Part shown: in pieces, positions 12,751-19,256 of the stretch
How the letters are laid out: every line of letters begins with the position of its first letter
Numbering within the stretch: the first letter of the stretch is position 1
From: 2-01-FULL-49-17 sp964553025
GTDB taxonomy: Bacteria; Patescibacteriota; Minisyncoccia; 2-02-FULL-40-12; GWA2-44-9
Direction of reading: 5' to 3'
Assembly (NCBI GenBank): GCA_964553025.1
Contig: CAZKJF010000006.1
Location: forward strand, 1-25,975
DNA length: 25,975 nucleotides
Notes under the pieces: generated by a model
Told to the model about the DNA's origin: nothing
Seen by the model: the letters and a program-made list of their open reading frames with translations, nothing else
The model's database searches: none
Program-made: the position numbers and the translations under genes

Positions 12751-13848
12751 ATGAAAAACGTCCGTGAATTCACCGATCTGAAAGGCAAAAAAGTTCTCTT
12801 GCGCGCGGACTTTGACGTGCCGGTCTCGGAGAAAGGCGAGATCCAGGAACCGTTCCGGATCAAAAAGCAGAAAGAAATGCTGGGTTGGCTGACCGCGCGC
12901 GGAGCGCGCGTGGTCATGGCTGCCCACATTGCCAGCGTAAAAAGCTTCGCTGGTCTGGTGCCGCAACTGCACATGCTTCTGGGCGCCGAGTTTAATTTTT
13001 TGAAATCGATTGAGGAAATTCCTGCGTGGCAGAACGGCTCCGGCTCCGTTGCGTTGCTGGAAAATGTCCGCCAGAATGAAGGCGAGGAAAAGAACGATCC
13101 CGGATTCGCCGCCCGGCTGGCCGGAGGATTCGATCTGTACGTGGACAATGCGTTCGCGGTGGCGCATCGCAATCACGCTTCGGTTTCGGCGATCGCGGCC
13201 TTTTTGCCCAGCTTTGCGGGCCTGCTCCTTGAAAGCGAGATAAAAGAACTCTCGGGCGTCGTTGATGCGCCTGCTACAGGCAAAGTCATCGTTATGGGCG
13301 GGGCGAAAGCGTCGACCAAAGTGCCCGTCATCAAGCATCTGATCGACGTCTCGGAAAAAATCCTAGTCGGCGGCGTTATAGCTAATGACATCCTTAAAGA
13401 AAAAGGCCAGGACATGGGCAGTTCAGTTGTTGACGCCGACGCTCATGAGTTGCTGGCGGGCCTGGACCTGAACGATTCCCGGCTGGTTATTCCTTCCGAT
13501 TTTATCGTCTTTGACAATAAAATTTTGGATATCGGCGACGCCACCATGCGCGCCTATATGGCGAACATCGAATCGGCCAAGCTCATCGTTTGGAACGGAC
13601 CGATGGGCTTGTTCGAAAACAAGGCGTTCGCGCGCGGCACCGAAGTAATCGCCGAGGCCATCGCCAAATCCTCGGCCCGCAAGATCGTGGGCGGCGGCGA
13701 TACCGTTTCGGCCTTGGGCCAGTTTAGTTTGCTTGATGCGTTTCTAAACAATGCTGCCGCATTCGTTTCTACCGGCGGCGGGGCCATGCTTGCGTTTTTG
13801 GCGGGCGAACAGCTGCCAGCTTTGAAAGCGCTTGGCTATTATGACTGA
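12751..13848 (+). CDS. pgk: Phosphoglycerate kinase (divergent, short)
   Basis: 365 residues, against about 390-400 in most bacteria. It transfers phosphate from 1,3-bisphosphoglycerate to ADP. Recognisable motifs are RADFDVP (18-24; usual RADFNVP), EPFRI with R36, LLENVR (102-107), VDNAFAVAHRNHAS (131-144), GGAKASTK (183-190), WNGPMGLFE (281-289) and GGGDT (314-318). The usual 3-phosphoglycerate motif SHLGRP is replaced by AAHIAS (57-62), so the second arginine of that site is missing. The RF after LLENV is RQ. ATG 12751 is chosen because the longer frame (from 12667) crosses the promoter. The gene overlaps the DHH gene by 8 bp. Confidence 0.92.
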   Translation: MKNVREFTDLKGKKVLLRADFDVPVSEKGEIQEPFRIKKQKEMLGWLTARGARVVMAAHIASVKSFAGLVPQLHMLLGAEFNFLKSIEEIPAWQNGSGSVALLENVRQNEGEEKNDPGFAARLAGGFDLYVDNAFAVAHRNHASVSAIAAFLPSFAGLLLESEIKELSGVVDAPATGKVIVMGGAKASTKVPVIKHLIDVSEKILVGGVIANDILKEKGQDMGSSVVDADAHELLAGLDLNDSRLVIPSDFIVFDNKILDIGDATMRAYMANIESAKLIVWNGPMGLFENKAFARGTEVIAEAIAKSSARKIVGGGDTVSALGQFSLLDAFLNNAAAFVSTGGGAMLAFLAGEQLPALKALGYYD

Positions 13849-14704
13849 TCGATCTTCCAAGAAAACAGTCGTATTCTATCACGCCCAGTGCCTGGACGGG
13901 TTCAGCGCGGCCTGGGCCGCCTGGAAAAAGTTTGGCTCCGCCGCGGACTATATACCGCTTTCGTACGGACTCCCGATTCCCATTGAACCGGCCGGCGCCG
14001 ATGTGATCTTTGTCGATTTTTTGCCGAAAGAGGAAGCGGTTTTGAACGCCATCGTCCGCAATAACGCATCAGTCATCGCTATCGATCACCACAAAACAAA
14101 TGCGGAAAAAATAAAGGCGGTGCCGACGCATTCGTTCGATCTGGCAAAATCCGGCGCCGTGCTGGCGTGGGAATTTTTTCATCCCGGAGAACCTGTACCG
14201 AGACTGCTTCGCCATGTGCAGGATATGGATATTTGGCAGTGGAAGCTCGAAAATTCCGAACAGATCGTTTCATACCTTGATCTGGTGCCGATGACGTTTG
14301 AAAATTGGAGCGACTTGGTTGATAGGATCGAAAATGACTCTGCCCGGTCGGAAATTATCGCGCAGGGCGCCTTGCTTTTGAAGTATCAAGACAAATTAAT
14401 CGATGAAATTATCAAACACAATGTCCAGCCGGTTGAATTTGAAGGTTACCGGACTTCAGCGGTCAATTCTTCGGTATTCTCTTCTCATATCGGCGCCCGG
14501 TTATCGCGCGCCAAGCCGCCAATCGCGATTATTTGGCAGCAGCGATCGGGAATCACGACTGTCAGCTTGCGGTCCGACGGGAGCGTTGATTGCGGCGCGC
14601 TTGCCGCGAAATACGGCGGAGGCGGGCATGTCGGCGCGGCGGGGTTTGAATTAGCATTCAGTGCACCGGTGCCGTGGAAAATTATCAAAACCGATGAAAC
14701 ATAA
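13841..14704 (+). CDS. DHH-family phosphoesterase (NrnB-like)
   Basis: 287 residues. DHH-DHHA1 enzymes are Mn-dependent phosphoesterases that degrade short oligonucleotides or cyclic dinucleotides. The first motif is FYHAQCLDGFSAAWAAW with D19. VIFVDFLPKEE is the second metal-site strand, and VIAIDHHKTN carries the DHH. The C-terminal DHHA1 substrate loop is YGGGGHVGAAGFEL. The short N-terminus and HAQCLDG pattern resemble NrnB/oligoribonuclease-type members more than RecJ or GdpP, and no PAS, CBS or membrane part is present. ATG 13841 lies within the pgk end. TTG 13832 would extend by three residues. It overlaps RNase HI by 11 bp, so the two may act together in nucleic-acid turnover. Confidence 0.85.
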   Translation: MTDRSSKKTVVFYHAQCLDGFSAAWAAWKKFGSAADYIPLSYGLPIPIEPAGADVIFVDFLPKEEAVLNAIVRNNASVIAIDHHKTNAEKIKAVPTHSFDLAKSGAVLAWEFFHPGEPVPRLLRHVQDMDIWQWKLENSEQIVSYLDLVPMTFENWSDLVDRIENDSARSEIIAQGALLLKYQDKLIDEIIKHNVQPVEFEGYRTSAVNSSVFSSHIGARLSRAKPPIAIIWQQRSGITTVSLRSDGSVDCGALAAKYGGGGHVGAAGFELAFSAPVPWKIIKTDET

Positions 14705-15131
14705 ATACATTATCCATACGGATGGCGGCGCGCGGGGGAATCCCGGTCCGGCCGCAGTCGGCTATGTGATCGAAGGGCCGGACATTGCGCGCGTTGAAAA
14801 GGGAGAATACGCGGGCGAGACGACTAACAACGAAGTTGAGTACCGCGCTCCGATTGCGGCCTTGAAAAAATTAAAGGGTCTCATCGGCAGCGACAAGGCC
14901 GCAGAATCCGAAGTTGAGATCTACGTGGACAGCGAGCTGGTCGCCAAGCAGATGAACAAAGAATACAAGATCAAACACGGCGGTCTGCGGGAGTTATTCA
15001 TGGAGCTTTGGAATCTGACGATTGATTTCGGTTCGGTGACATTCTATCATGTCCTGCGGGGCAAGAATTCGGATGCTGATCGGCTCGTGAACGAAGCGCT
15101 CGACCGGGAAGGCAGCAAGCTGCCGCTCTAG
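14694..15131 (+). CDS. rnhA: Ribonuclease HI-family protein
   Basis: 145 residues. It cleaves RNA in RNA-DNA hybrids. The RNase H fold is complete: IIHTDGGARGNPGPAAVGYVI with D10, ETTNNEVEYRAPIAALKKL with E49, EVEIYVDSELVAKQM with D79, and VLRGKNSDADRLVNEAL with D129. All four acidic residues are therefore kept. The pattern is that of the RnhA-like group often seen in archaea and Gram-positives (TNNxxEYxA, NxxAD) rather than the E. coli type. ATG 14694 overlaps the DHH gene by 11 bp. The ORF can extend upstream but only into the DHH sequence. It ends about 30 bp before the RNase P RNA gene. Confidence 0.92.
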   Translation: MKHKYIIHTDGGARGNPGPAAVGYVIEGPDIARVEKGEYAGETTNNEVEYRAPIAALKKLKGLIGSDKAAESEVEIYVDSELVAKQMNKEYKIKHGGLRELFMELWNLTIDFGSVTFYHVLRGKNSDADRLVNEALDREGSKLPL

Positions 15132-15148
15132 GAATAATCGCCCGGATG

Positions 15149-15157
15149 TGGTATACT
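15149..15157 (+). promoter_or_regulatory. Extended -10 promoter of rnpB
   Basis: TGG-TATACT (TG at 15149-15150, hexamer 15152-15157) is a strong extended -10. Nothing near the expected -35 resembles TTGACA. The predicted start is about 15163-15165, just at the P1 helix of the RNase P RNA. Confidence 0.7.
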
Positions 15158-15160
15158 AGA

Positions 15161-15546
15161 CGGCGGTACGTCAGATAGTCGCTGGCGCTCTGCGCCAGAG
15201 GAAAGTCCGGGCACTACCGCCGGTTTCGGCGGAGAACGGTAGCGGGTAACCCCCGTCCGTGGCAACGCGAGAGGTGCGAACAGAGACGTCTGGGCCCGAA
15301 AGGGCCGGAAAGCTAAACCCTGTGCGATTGACTCGATCAACCGCTAACAGCTTAGTTTCCATCGAGGGCTGAAGATGGAAAGTGAAACGCGCTAAATCCT
15401 TACTGGAGTGCAAGGCCAAACTCGGTGATCGTACGATCACCGAAGGAACGTAGGCCGCTTGAGGCGCGCAGCAATGCGCGTCCCAGATAAATGATTATCT
15501 CGGCTGTCATCCGACAGTCCAGACAGAACCCGGCTTATCGAGTACC
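15161..15546 (+). ncRNA. rnpB: RNase P RNA (class A)
   Basis: This is the catalytic RNA that matures tRNA 5' ends. Both strands of the universal P4 helix are present: GAGGAAAGTCCGGGC at 15198-15212 and ACAGAACCCGGCTTAT at 15523-15538. TAGTCGCTGGCG...CGCCAG forms the P2/P3 region after the P1 strand GGTAC (15165-15169), which pairs with GTACC (15542-15546). The 3' domain GATAAATGATTATCTCGG is also typical. A 22-nt perfect palindrome (15422-15443, centre CGTACG) makes one of the internal helices. Overall length of about 386 nt and the layout fit class A. It lies just after the RNase HI gene. The ends are set from P1 and are accurate to a few bases. Confidence 0.95.
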
Positions 15547-15582
15547 AATCCTAACGGCCGCCGCAAGGCGGCCGTTAGGATT
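15547..15582. repeat. Perfect 16-bp GNRA hairpin after rnpB
   Basis: AATCCTAACGGCCGCC (15547-15562) pairs exactly with 15567-15582 around a GCAA tetraloop. It directly abuts the 3' strand of P1. No T-run follows (GAAAAAAG), so it is not a standard intrinsic terminator. Its last two bases begin the -35 box of the next promoter. Confidence 0.8.
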
Positions 15583-15609
15583 GAAAAAAGCCGATATCTG
15601 TGGTATGGT
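15581..15609 (+). promoter_or_regulatory. Promoter of the surface-glycan cluster
   Basis: TTGAAA (15581-15586), 17-bp spacer, TGG directly before TATGGT (15604-15609), so an extended -10 with a good -35. The predicted start near 15616 gives a leader of about 8 nt before ATG 15624. The -35 shares two bases with the hairpin after rnpB. Confidence 0.75.
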
Positions 15610-15623
15610 ACTGATGCTTTGCC

Positions 15624-17015
15624 ATGAAAAAATCAGAACTTTTCTTCAATGTAATCCGCGTGCCGCTTGATTTCGCAATGCTCCTTGTGGCGGGCGTGGT
15701 TACATATCTCTTTCGCACCCAAATTATCTCGGCCTTTCGGCCCGTGCTGTTTACGGTCGAGTTGCCGCTGCTTAATTATTTCTTTCTTGTCGTCGGCGTC
15801 TCATGCGTCTTTATCGGCGCTTACGCCATCTCGGGCCTGTATCTCATCCGGCCGCGCAGTTCGATGATCGACGAATTTCTCAAGATCGTTATCGGCTCCT
15901 CGGCGGGTATTATGACCGTGATTGTGTTTATTTTCTTGCAGCAGGCCCTGTTTAATTCGCGCTTCCTTGTTTTAGGCGGCTGGTTCTTTGCGATCGTCTG
16001 CGTCTGGCTGGGACGATTGGCGCTGCGCCGCATTGAACGGTCGCTGATTTCTCGCCATGGCTTCGGCCTCCATCGGGTAATTGTCATCGGCAATGGCAGC
16101 ATTGCCAGCCGCTTTGCGGCCGAAGTGGCTGAAAATCCCGAAGGCGGCTACAAAGTGGCGGGCCAGCTTCAAAAGCATGATATGGCTGAACTGGAGCGGA
16201 TGTTCGAACACGAACGATTTGATGAAGTGATCTTGGCCGATCCGTCCTATGATCAGGCTCAAACGGCGGAGCTGGTTGATTTTTGCAACGACCATCATTG
16301 TACATTCCGGTTTGTCCCGCATTTGTATGAAACCGTTTCAATGTCGTCTTCCGTGGAGATTGTCGGCGGTTTGCCAATCATTGAATTGCGCCGGACGCCG
16401 CTGGACGGCTGGGGCAGGGTATTCAAGCGGATCGTAGACGTTATTTTTGCCGTGGCGGGGTTGATCATTCTTTCGCCGATCTTTCTCGTCGTTGCCCTGA
16501 TTATTAAACTGGACAGCAGGGGCCCGGTATTCGTGAGTTTGCGGCGGATCAGCAAGAATCGGGAATTCGATTTGTACAAGTTTCGCTCCATGGTTGACGG
16601 GGCCCATGAGTTGAATTCGCAATTGCGCAGGGTTCGCAACGACCGGCCGGAGGCCGGTCCGCTCTGGAAGCTGAAAGACGATCCGCGGGTGACCCGGATC
16701 GGCCGTTTTATCCGTCGTACCCGTCTGGATGAGCTGCCGCAATTTCTGAACGTCATCAAAGGCGATATGTCGCTGGTCGGTCCGCGGCCGCATCAGCCCG
16801 ACGAGATTGCTCAATATGCCAAGCATCACAAAAAACTTCTGGCGATCAAGGCCGGCGCGACCGGCATGGCCCAGATTTCCGGCAGTTCCGATCTGCCGTT
16901 TGAAAAAGAAGTCGCGCTGGATACGTTTTATATCGAACACTGGTCTCTCTTGCTCGATCTGAAGATTATTGCTAAAACGGCTTTCAAGATGCTGACTGAC
17001 AAGTCGGCTGTCTAG
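15624..17015 (+). CDS. Polyprenyl-phosphate sugar-1-phosphate transferase (WcaJ/WbaP type)
   Basis: 463 residues. It starts surface-glycan synthesis by moving a sugar-1-phosphate from a nucleotide sugar to undecaprenyl phosphate. Four N-terminal membrane helices (about 10-135) are followed by a CoA-binding-like Rossmann domain (RVIVIGNGSIASRFAAEV), then a membrane hairpin (FAVAGLIILSPIFLVVALII). The catalytic domain comes last, with RGPVFVSLRRISKNREFDLYKFRSM, TRIGRFIRRTRLDELPQFLNVIKGDMSLVGPRPHQP and KAGATGMAQISG. This is the full-length polyisoprenyl-phosphate hexose-1-phosphate transferase layout. ATG 15624 (MKKSELFFNVIRVPLD) has an extended -10 promoter just upstream. It leads a cluster with two GT4 genes. 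The sugar cannot be told from sequence. Confidence 0.93.
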   Translation: MKKSELFFNVIRVPLDFAMLLVAGVVTYLFRTQIISAFRPVLFTVELPLLNYFFLVVGVSCVFIGAYAISGLYLIRPRSSMIDEFLKIVIGSSAGIMTVIVFIFLQQALFNSRFLVLGGWFFAIVCVWLGRLALRRIERSLISRHGFGLHRVIVIGNGSIASRFAAEVAENPEGGYKVAGQLQKHDMAELERMFEHERFDEVILADPSYDQAQTAELVDFCNDHHCTFRFVPHLYETVSMSSSVEIVGGLPIIELRRTPLDGWGRVFKRIVDVIFAVAGLIILSPIFLVVALIIKLDSRGPVFVSLRRISKNREFDLYKFRSMVDGAHELNSQLRRVRNDRPEAGPLWKLKDDPRVTRIGRFIRRTRLDELPQFLNVIKGDMSLVGPRPHQPDEIAQYAKHHKKLLAIKAGATGMAQISGSSDLPFEKEVALDTFYIEHWSLLLDLKIIAKTAFKMLTDKSAV

Positions 17016-17016
17016 C

Positions 17017-18093
17017 ATGAAAATCGCTTTTGTCCACGAATACCTGATTCAGTTCGGCGGTGCCGAACGCATGCTCGCCGCTTTATCGGAAGCATTTCCG
17101 AACGCGCCGATTTATACGCTGATGTATGACGAGCGCGCCACGCGCGGCATTTTCAAAAATCGCCGGATTATAACCTCGTTTCTCCAAAAGTTCCCGTTTT
17201 CAAAAACCCAGCATCGGCTCTATCCGCTGCTGATGCCGCTCGCGGTCGAACAGTTCGATTTTTCCGATTATGATGTCGTATTGTCGCTGTCGGCGTCGTT
17301 CGCCAAAGGCGTCATTACCAAACCGGGTACGCGGCATATCTGCTATTGTCTGACGCCGCCGCGGTTCCTCTGGGATAACAGCCAGCGGTTCGTCGAGGAT
17401 TTCGGATTTCCATGGATTATCCGCCGCCTAGGCTTGCCCCTTATTTCTTATCTGCGCCTTTGGGATGTCCAGGCGGCCGATCGGCCGGACGTGTTCTGGT
17501 CGATTTCTGATTTTGTCTCGGCGCGCATTCGCAAGTATTATGGCCGATCGGCGGAGGTGATCTATCCGCCGGTTTTGATTGATTCATTTCGTCTTTTCGA
17601 TACGCCGGGCGACTATTTTCTGATGGTCGGCCGTTTGGTTTCATACAAAAAATTCGACATAGCGGTCGAAGCATTTAATGCATTGGGCCTGCCGCTGAAA
17701 ATCGCCGGCACCGGCCCGGAGTTCGGCCGGCTGCGCCGGCTAGCCAATCCGAACGTGGAATTTCTCGGTGCGGTCTCGGAAGAGCGGCTGGCCGAACTCT
17801 ACGGCCGGTGCCGTGCGCTTGTATTCCCGCAAGAAGAAGATTTCGGCATCGTGCCGCTGGAAGCGATGGCTTCCGGCCGTCCGGTCATCGCGTATCGCGC
17901 CGGTGGCGCGCTGGAAACCGTTGTCAGCGGCGTGACGGGAGTGTTTTTTGATCAGCAAACGACTGAATCGCTTGCCGCCGCCGTGCGAGCATTCCGGCCT
18001 GAAGAATTCAGCCCTCACGCCTGCCGCGCCCAGGCCGAACAATTCGGCACCGCAATTTTCAGGAAAAAAATAATGGAAGCTCTGGGCCTATGA
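17017..18093 (+). CDS. GT4 glycosyltransferase (WbaZ/mannosyltransferase-like)
   Basis: 358 residues with a GT-B fold. The N-terminal domain begins KIAFVHEYLIQFGGAERML, with the usual GGAER acceptor-side motif. HICYCLTPPRFLW and the WSISDFVSARIRKYYGR segment follow. The nucleotide-sugar domain has YFLMVGRLVSYKKFDIAVEAF, IAGTGPE and the E-x7-E motif in EEDFGIVPLEAMASGRPVIAYRAGGALETV. The DFGI variant and the YCLTPPRF segment are frequent in WbaZ-type mannosyltransferases, but substrate prediction is only a suggestion. It starts two bases after the previous stop and overlaps the next gene as ATGA, so all three glycan genes are one transcript. Confidence 0.9.
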   Translation: MKIAFVHEYLIQFGGAERMLAALSEAFPNAPIYTLMYDERATRGIFKNRRIITSFLQKFPFSKTQHRLYPLLMPLAVEQFDFSDYDVVLSLSASFAKGVITKPGTRHICYCLTPPRFLWDNSQRFVEDFGFPWIIRRLGLPLISYLRLWDVQAADRPDVFWSISDFVSARIRKYYGRSAEVIYPPVLIDSFRLFDTPGDYFLMVGRLVSYKKFDIAVEAFNALGLPLKIAGTGPEFGRLRRLANPNVEFLGAVSEERLAELYGRCRALVFPQEEDFGIVPLEAMASGRPVIAYRAGGALETVVSGVTGVFFDQQTTESLAAAVRAFRPEEFSPHACRAQAEQFGTAIFRKKIMEALGL

Positions 18094-19229
18094 CCATCGG
18101 CGTTGATATCCGCATGCTCGGCGGCCGCCGCAGCGGCGTCCAGGAATACGCCGAACAGGTACTGGCGCGGCTGATCCGTCTGGCGCCCGAACACCAATTT
18201 AAGTTTTTCTTTTCTTCGCTTCGGGCCGAACCGCCCAAATACGACTGGCTTTCGGCGCCGAACGCCCGGCTCTACCGGTTTCGGATTCCGAACAATCTGC
18301 TGTTCAGTCTTGGCCGGCTGTTCAGCCGGCCAAGACTCGACCGCCTCGTCGGCGGGGCCGATGTCTGGTTTTCGCCTCATTTTTTTCTGGCGCCGTTGTC
18401 GGCTTCGTGTCGCCGGGTTACGACATTTCACGATCTTTCTTACGAACGTTTTCCTGATTTCTTTACGTTCCGGCAGCGGTGGTGGCATGCATTCATGAAT
18501 CCGCGGATGGCAGCGCGCCGGTCCGATCGCGTCATCGCCGTTTCCGAATCCACGCGCCGCGATCTTGCCGAACGCTATGGCGTCAAGCCGGCGAAAATAT
18601 CCGTCATTCACTCCGGCTCGTCTCTCATTCGGCCCGAACCGGGCCGAATGAGAGACTTTCGCCGCGACCATAATCTTCCCGACCGATATGTGTTTTGTCT
18701 GGCCACGCTGGAGCCGCGGAAAAACATCCTTAGCCTTATCCGGGCTTTTGAGTCGGTAAAACGGCGCCAGGGATTCGATGATCTGGTTTTAATTATCAGC
18801 GGGGCCCCGGGCTGGCTTCATCGCCGGCTTCTTCAGGCGGTTCGGAAATCTCCATTCAAAAATGACATCCGACTGACGGGATATATCGAAGATGATCGCG
18901 CGCTCTATTACGCCAATGCATCGGTATTCGTTTATCCGTCTTTTTTTGAAGGATTCGGCTTGCCGGTGGTTGAAGCGATGGCGTGCAGCGTACCAGTAAT
19001 CACGTCCCATAATTCTTCACTGGTGGAAGTTGCCGGTTCCGCCGCGATTCTCATCAATCCTGCGAACATTTCGGAAATTGCCCAAGCAATGTACGAGATT
19101 TTAAGCGATCCGGAGCTTCACAAGCGCCTTATCGAGCGGGGAACGGCTCGGGCGGCTGAATTCAGCTGGGATAACTGCGCCCGGCGAACGCTTGAAATCC
19201 TGACATCCGTTTCGTCCACAGCTCGTTAG
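18090..19229 (+). CDS. GT4 glycosyltransferase
   Basis: 379 residues with a GT-B fold. The start IGVDIRMLGGRRSGVQEYAEQVL is typical of the GT4 branch acting on lipid-linked oligosaccharides. Other landmarks are VTTFHDLSYERFPDFF, DRVIAVSESTRRDLAERYGV, YVFCLATLEPRKNILSLIRAF, DIRLTGYIEDDRALYYANASVFVYPS, and the donor-site E-x7-E in FFEGFGLPVVEAMACSVPVI. It overlaps the previous gene by 4 bp. Two perfect hairpins (15 and 16 bp) lie in poorly conserved stretches of the gene. It likely adds a later sugar to the glycan begun by the sugar-phosphate transferase. Donor and acceptor are unknown. Confidence 0.9.
   Translation: MTIGVDIRMLGGRRSGVQEYAEQVLARLIRLAPEHQFKFFFSSLRAEPPKYDWLSAPNARLYRFRIPNNLLFSLGRLFSRPRLDRLVGGADVWFSPHFFLAPLSASCRRVTTFHDLSYERFPDFFTFRQRWWHAFMNPRMAARRSDRVIAVSESTRRDLAERYGVKPAKISVIHSGSSLIRPEPGRMRDFRRDHNLPDRYVFCLATLEPRKNILSLIRAFESVKRRQGFDDLVLIISGAPGWLHRRLLQAVRKSPFKNDIRLTGYIEDDRALYYANASVFVYPSFFEGFGLPVVEAMACSVPVITSHNSSLVEVAGSAAILINPANISEIAQAMYEILSDPELHKRLIERGTARAAEFSWDNCARRTLEILTSVSSTAR
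18306..18337. repeat. Near-complete 32-bp palindrome inside a GT4 gene
   Basis: Arms of 15 bp (AGTCTTGGCCGGCTG and its complement) are separated by only TT. It encodes SLGRLFSRPRL in a variable part of the N-terminal domain. Confidence 0.85.
18620..18656. repeat. Perfect 16-bp hairpin inside a GT4 gene
   Basis: GTCTCTCATTCGGCCC (18620-18635) pairs exactly with 18641-18656 around GAACC. It encodes SSLIRPEPGRMRD, the linker between the two GT-B domains. Confidence 0.85.
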
Positions 19230-19242
19230 CGCCGTTTCGTAC

Positions 19243-19248
19243 TATAAT
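19243..19248 (+). promoter_or_regulatory. -10 box of the DUF4012 gene
   Basis: A perfect TATAAT ends eight bases before ATG 19257. No clear -35 is seen at 16-18 bp. The predicted transcript would be leaderless. Confidence 0.6.
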
Positions 19249-19256
19249 GGATAGGT

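Noticed and set aside
15128..15440. Minus-strand ORFs over rnpB
   Set aside because: The region is clearly RNase P RNA by both P4 strands and the 3' domain. The ORFs are shadows.
15422..15443. 22-nt perfect palindrome as another fold-back event
   Set aside because: It lies within RNase P RNA, where a helix is expected for function, so it was left out of the hairpin count.
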